Below, one piece after another: positions 6,427-8,878 of a stretch of DNA of 8,878 nucleotides (position 1 is its first letter; each line of letters starts with the position of its first letter). Below the pieces are notes generated by a model. It saw only the letters and a program-made list of their open reading frames with translations. It was not told where the DNA came from and searched no databases. The DNA comes from Verrucomicrobiota bacterium. GTDB taxonomy: Bacteria; Verrucomicrobiota; Verrucomicrobiae; Chthoniobacterales; UBA10450. The position numbers and the translations under genes are program-made. The DNA lies in assembly GCA_003219495.1 (NCBI GenBank), contig QHOZ01000064.1, positions 1,026 to 9,903 on the forward strand, read 5' to 3'.

Positions 6427-6978
6427 GTGAGCCGTACTTCGACACGCTCTCAAATCGTCGGCGCGCGCATTTTCATCGCAATTTTCGTTTTAATTTTCGC
6501 GGTTGCACCAATCCGCGCCGCCGACGATTTGAATCCCCCGTTTGGATTTCGTTGGAATGATTCAATGGCGCGCGTCGAAGCCGTTCTCAAAGGCGCAAAA
6601 GCGACCGTTGTCTCGCGCGAGAAGAAAGAGGGCCGGGAAGCTTGGACAGTGGAAGGTCTCGTGCATCCCGGATTGAAGCGAACGCTCTTCACGTTCAAAG
6701 GCGGCGCGCTTTTCGGCGTCGAATTGCAGTACGAATATCCTGATTGGTCAATCGAGCGTTACAACGAACGAATGGGAGAGATCCGCCGTTACTTCGATGC
6801 CAAGTACGGCACCGGCAAATTAGTGTCGCGCACGCGCGATACCGACTCGGACGTCATTCAAACGCTCGTCGGTTATCAATGGACGATCGGCGCGACGATG
6901 CTCGAGCTCTTTTATTTTTCAGCCCAACACGACCAGCTCGTCTTCCGCACGATCTCGGTCGACTACAAAGCGCTCTAG
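6427..6978 (+). CDS. Secreted protein of unknown function
   Basis: I do not recognise the family. From the GTG at 6427 the product has 183 residues: a polar, basic N-region (1-14), a hydrophobic core (about 15-27) and a likely signal-peptidase site after Ile-Arg-Ala at 29-31. The mature part, about 150 residues, begins near PFGFRWNDSMARVEAVL (38-54), a pattern common in small secreted proteins of unknown role. It then alternates beta-like segments with one charged helical stretch at about 107-128. It has no cysteines, so no disulfides. The open frame extends to a GTG at 6349, adding 26 polar residues ahead of the signal; the later start is preferred because it places the signal peptide correctly. 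Its stop shares CTAG with the def stop on the opposite strand. The preceding gap holds the candidate origin. Confidence 0.7.
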   Translation: MSRTSTRSQIVGARIFIAIFVLIFAVAPIRAADDLNPPFGFRWNDSMARVEAVLKGAKATVVSREKKEGREAWTVEGLVHPGLKRTLFTFKGGALFGVELQYEYPDWSIERYNERMGEIRRYFDAKYGTGKLVSRTRDTDSDVIQTLVGYQWTIGATMLELFYFSAQHDQLVFRTISVDYKAL

Positions 6979-7571
6979 AGCGTCGTTTCGGCGACCGCGC
7001 GTTGTCGATGTTTCAATCCGCGCTGCGTTTCTTTCTGCAACCGCTTAAGCTTGCTCGACAAACTTGTCTTCGCGGCCGAGCTCATCCGATCGATGAACAG
7101 GATGCCGTTCAAATGATCGACCTCGTGTTGAATCGCGCGCGCCAGGAAGCCGGTGGTTTCGATGTCGATCTTCTCGCCATCGAGATTTTGGGCGCGAACA
7201 CGAATGGACTTTGCTCGTTCGATCTCGCCCGTGATTTCAGGGAAGCTCAAGCAACCTTCCGTCCCGGAATCTGTCTCGCGGCCCAACTCAACCTCCGGAT
7301 TCACTAAGACCAGCGGCATCACCGTCGCAGGATCGACATTCTCGCCGTTGAATTTCATTTCCGTCGGGCGATCCTCGACTTGCGAAACGTCCAGGACGGT
7401 GAGCTGGATAGGCTCGCCGACTTGCTGCGCGGCCAAACCGACTCCATTCGCCGCGTGCATCGTCTCGATCATGTTCTGCGCGAGCTCGCGAATGCGCTCG
7501 TCGATCTGTTCGATGCGCGTCCCCTTCGCACGCAGCACCAGGTCGCCATATTGGACGATCGACAATTTCAT
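6975..7571 (-). CDS. def: Peptide deformylase
   Basis: Deformylase removes the N-formyl group from nascent proteins, using a bound metal, usually Fe2+. All three family motifs are intact. Motif 1 is GVGLAAQQ (43-50), motif 2 is EGCLS with metal ligand Cys107, and motif 3 is HEVDH (149-153) with ligands His149 and His153 and catalytic Glu150. The 198-residue length includes a basic C-terminal tail after about residue 165, slightly longer than the E. coli enzyme. The ATG at 7571 overlaps the exbD stop as ATGA, so translation is probably coupled. An AAGG six bases before the ATG may act as a weak ribosome site. Here def is the last gene of an ExbB/ExbD operon; fmt, its frequent partner, is not in the window. 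Confidence 0.96.
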   Translation of the reverse strand: MKLSIVQYGDLVLRAKGTRIEQIDERIRELAQNMIETMHAANGVGLAAQQVGEPIQLTVLDVSQVEDRPTEMKFNGENVDPATVMPLVLVNPEVELGRETDSGTEGCLSFPEITGEIERAKSIRVRAQNLDGEKIDIETTGFLARAIQHEVDHLNGILFIDRMSSAAKTSLSSKLKRLQKETQRGLKHRQRAVAETTL

Positions 7572-7975
7572 TCCTGACCTTTGGTGAACGCCGGCAAGTT
7601 TTTCACGCCGGCGAGCTTCAACGCGTCCATCACTTTAATGATCGTGCCGAACGACGCTTTCTTGTCGGCTTGAAGTGCGAGCGTGCTTCGGCGTGTTTCG
7701 GATAAATTTTTCACCGCACCTTCCAATTCTTCCGCCGCGATGGTCTTGCCATCGAGCTTGATCTCATCATTCGCGTCCACGGTCACAATCGCATGCTCGA
7801 GCTCGGCCGGCGTTTTGGTCGCAGTCTTCGATTCGGGCAAATTGATCTGCACCTCGGGCTGGTCTCTTCTGAACGTGGTCGAGACGACAAAGAAGATCAG
7901 GAGGATCGTCAGAATATCGACGAGCGAAACGATAATGATCGACGGCGCGCGACGTTTGCGAACGGCGAATTTCAC
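7568..7975 (-). CDS. exbD: ExbD/TolR family biopolymer transport protein
   Basis: ExbD-type proteins form the stator rod inside an ExbB pentamer and couple proton flow across the inner membrane to a TonB- or TolA-like partner. The 135-residue protein has a basic N-terminus (MKFAVRKRR), one membrane helix at about 12-34 and a periplasmic domain. Asp20 in the SLVDILTILL segment aligns with the essential proton-carrying Asp25 of E. coli ExbD. The C-terminal part follows the family pattern, with LQADKKASFGTIIKVMDALKLAG at about 99-121. The start is GTG at 7975, as no in-frame start lies just upstream. It follows exbB by 19 bp and overlaps def by 4 bases. TolR cannot be fully excluded, but a TonB-like gene end upstream of exbB favours ExbD. 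Confidence 0.9.
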   Translation of the reverse strand: MKFAVRKRRAPSIIIVSLVDILTILLIFFVVSTTFRRDQPEVQINLPESKTATKTPAELEHAIVTVDANDEIKLDGKTIAAEELEGAVKNLSETRRSTLALQADKKASFGTIIKVMDALKLAGVKNLPAFTKGQE

Positions 7976-7994
7976 GGATGATGCCGATCTTGCC

Positions 7995-8714
7995 TCACGC
8001 CATCGGCGCGATTTCGGGAGTTGCGGGGTGAGTGGGGGTTATTGGCTCTGCGGGCACTTGCGGTTGCTGTTTCCGCGCTCCTGCCACGCGGCCGTAATAA
8101 CACTTCGCAAGTAAATCCGTGACCAGCGATTCCATTTCGACCGAGAGCACTTCGACCTTCTTTGAAAAATAAACGAACGCGATCATGCTGGGCACCGCGA
8201 TGCCGAGACCGAACACGGTGCAATTCAACGCCTCCGAAATCCCGTGCGCGATTTGTTTCGGATCGGCCGAGCCGGCGCTGACGCCAAGACTGGCGAACAC
8301 ATGGACCAATCCCGAAACCGTTCCGATCAATCCGATCAACGGCGCGATACCGATGATGACTTCCAGCACGACAAGTCCCTTCTCGAGCCGCACCATTTCG
8401 TAACGCGCGCGCGTTTGCACCGCCTCGACGTTTTCCGAGCGAGGCCAGCGCAAATGTCCGAGCGCGACGCGCACGATTCGCGCAAGCGACGAAGCATCAT
8501 GCTGAACCATTCGAAACAAGCGCTCCGGATTTGCGCCCGGCGCGAGGCGCTCCATTTCGCTCTCGATCGTTAGCGGCAGCACATTTTTTTCGCGCAACGC
8601 GAGCGTGCGCAAAATGATAACGGTTAGCGACACGATAGAGCAGACCAACAGCGGCCACATGAAAACGCCGCCCTTGGCAAAAAATCCGACAACGGTCTCA
8701 AGCGCGTTCGACAT
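7995..8714 (-). CDS. exbB: MotA/TolQ/ExbB proton channel family protein
   Basis: This inner-membrane protein should form the pentameric channel of an ExbB-ExbD motor. The 239-residue chain has three membrane helices at about 16-40, 113-140 and 161-185, with the large cytoplasmic loop between the first two. The family core IAPLIGLIGTVSGLV (123-137) and EALNCTVFGLGIAVP (161-175) are clear. Thr132, Glu161 and Thr166 sit at the positions of E. coli ExbB Thr148, Glu176 and Thr181, which line the channel. A Pro-rich tail from about 217 is unusual for the family and probably disordered. The ATG at 8714 is preferred; a TTG at 8723 would overlap the preceding stop. It begins 5 bp after the TonB-like gene and precedes exbD by 19 bp. 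Confidence 0.9.
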   Translation of the reverse strand: MSNALETVVGFFAKGGVFMWPLLVCSIVSLTVIILRTLALREKNVLPLTIESEMERLAPGANPERLFRMVQHDASSLARIVRVALGHLRWPRSENVEAVQTRARYEMVRLEKGLVVLEVIIGIAPLIGLIGTVSGLVHVFASLGVSAGSADPKQIAHGISEALNCTVFGLGIAVPSMIAFVYFSKKVEVLSVEMESLVTDLLAKCYYGRVAGARKQQPQVPAEPITPTHPATPEIAPMA

Positions 8715-8719
8715 GGCGA

Positions 8720-8878
8720 TCAATTCGGAAACATGGTGAAGGAAATCCCCTCCTCGAGGCCCTCCGGCGGCAATGTGCTAACAATATCTTCCGGAATTGG
8801 TTCGAATTTAGCATCAAGGATTGATTGAAGCGCGATGTTTGCAAAAGATTCGTTAGAATCGTTAGAGGCGACCTTGAG
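8720..8878 (-). CDS. C-terminal part of a TonB-like protein (partial)
   Basis: The minus strand is open from the window edge to a TGA at 8720-8722, giving 52 residues; the N-terminus lies outside. The fragment carries IALQSILDAKFEPIPED (about 15-31), then LPPEGLEEGISF and ends Met-Phe-Pro-Asn. An Ala-Leu-x-x-Ile helix, a Phe-x-Pro-Ile-Pro turn and a final beta strand resemble the C-terminal domain of TonB/TolA-type energy transducers. Its place directly ahead of exbB, with a 5-bp gap, supports this. The match is by eye and only the tail is visible, so the membrane anchor and Pro-rich spacer expected of TonB cannot be checked. Confidence 0.55.
   Translation of the reverse strand, partial: LKVASNDSNESFANIALQSILDAKFEPIPEDIVSTLPPEGLEEGISFTMFPN

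Noticed and set aside
1..8878. Search for CRISPR repeats, insertion sequences, transposase or defence genes
   Set aside because: No regularly spaced repeats, terminal inverted repeats with a transposase, or defence-type domains were seen; the genes are mostly housekeeping.

Overview
The window is a chromosomal replication-origin neighbourhood from a Gram-negative bacterium of moderately high GC. The dnaA and dnaN genes, a TonB-type transducer end followed by ExbB and ExbD, and lipoprotein and secretion signals all indicate an outer membrane. The style of the proteins, the TonB-like C-terminus ending in a Phe-Pro-Asn tail, and the lack of Shine-Dalgarno motifs fit a Verrucomicrobiota-like soil bacterium. 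That taxonomic guess is inference and was not tested.

Layout, left to right. Positions 1-102 hold no supportable gene. A small proline- and acid-rich lipoprotein (103-381, minus) lies downstream of mtnP, a methylthioadenosine phosphorylase (460-1329, minus). A 94-bp divergent region separates mtnP from miaB (1424-2809, plus), the tRNA methylthiotransferase. An unrecognised six-helix membrane protein (2806-3357, plus) overlaps the end of miaB by ATGA. It converges on dnaN (3387-4484, minus), which follows dnaA (4568-5920, minus).

Upstream of dnaA is the longest non-coding stretch, about 430-500 bp. It contains one perfect DnaA box, a weaker one beside it, an AT-rich block with a hairpin, and two inverted repeats just before the dnaA start. 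It is the best candidate for oriC. On its far side a secreted protein of unknown function (6427-6978, plus) converges on def, and the two stop codons share one CTAG.

The right third is a tightly packed minus-strand operon in the order TonB-like C-terminus (partial, 8720-8878), exbB, exbD, def. Gaps or overlaps are 5 bp, 19 bp and a 4-base ATGA overlap. ExbB and ExbD should form the proton-driven motor that powers the TonB-like protein. Peptide deformylase is a housekeeping passenger coupled to exbD.

The window is mainly core replication, translation and envelope-energisation genes. I see no mobile element, CRISPR array, rRNA or tRNA, and no convincing new multi-gene system. The items most worth following up are the origin region, the two unrecognised genes (2806-3357 and 6427-6978) and the unannotated TonB-like fragment at the right edge.
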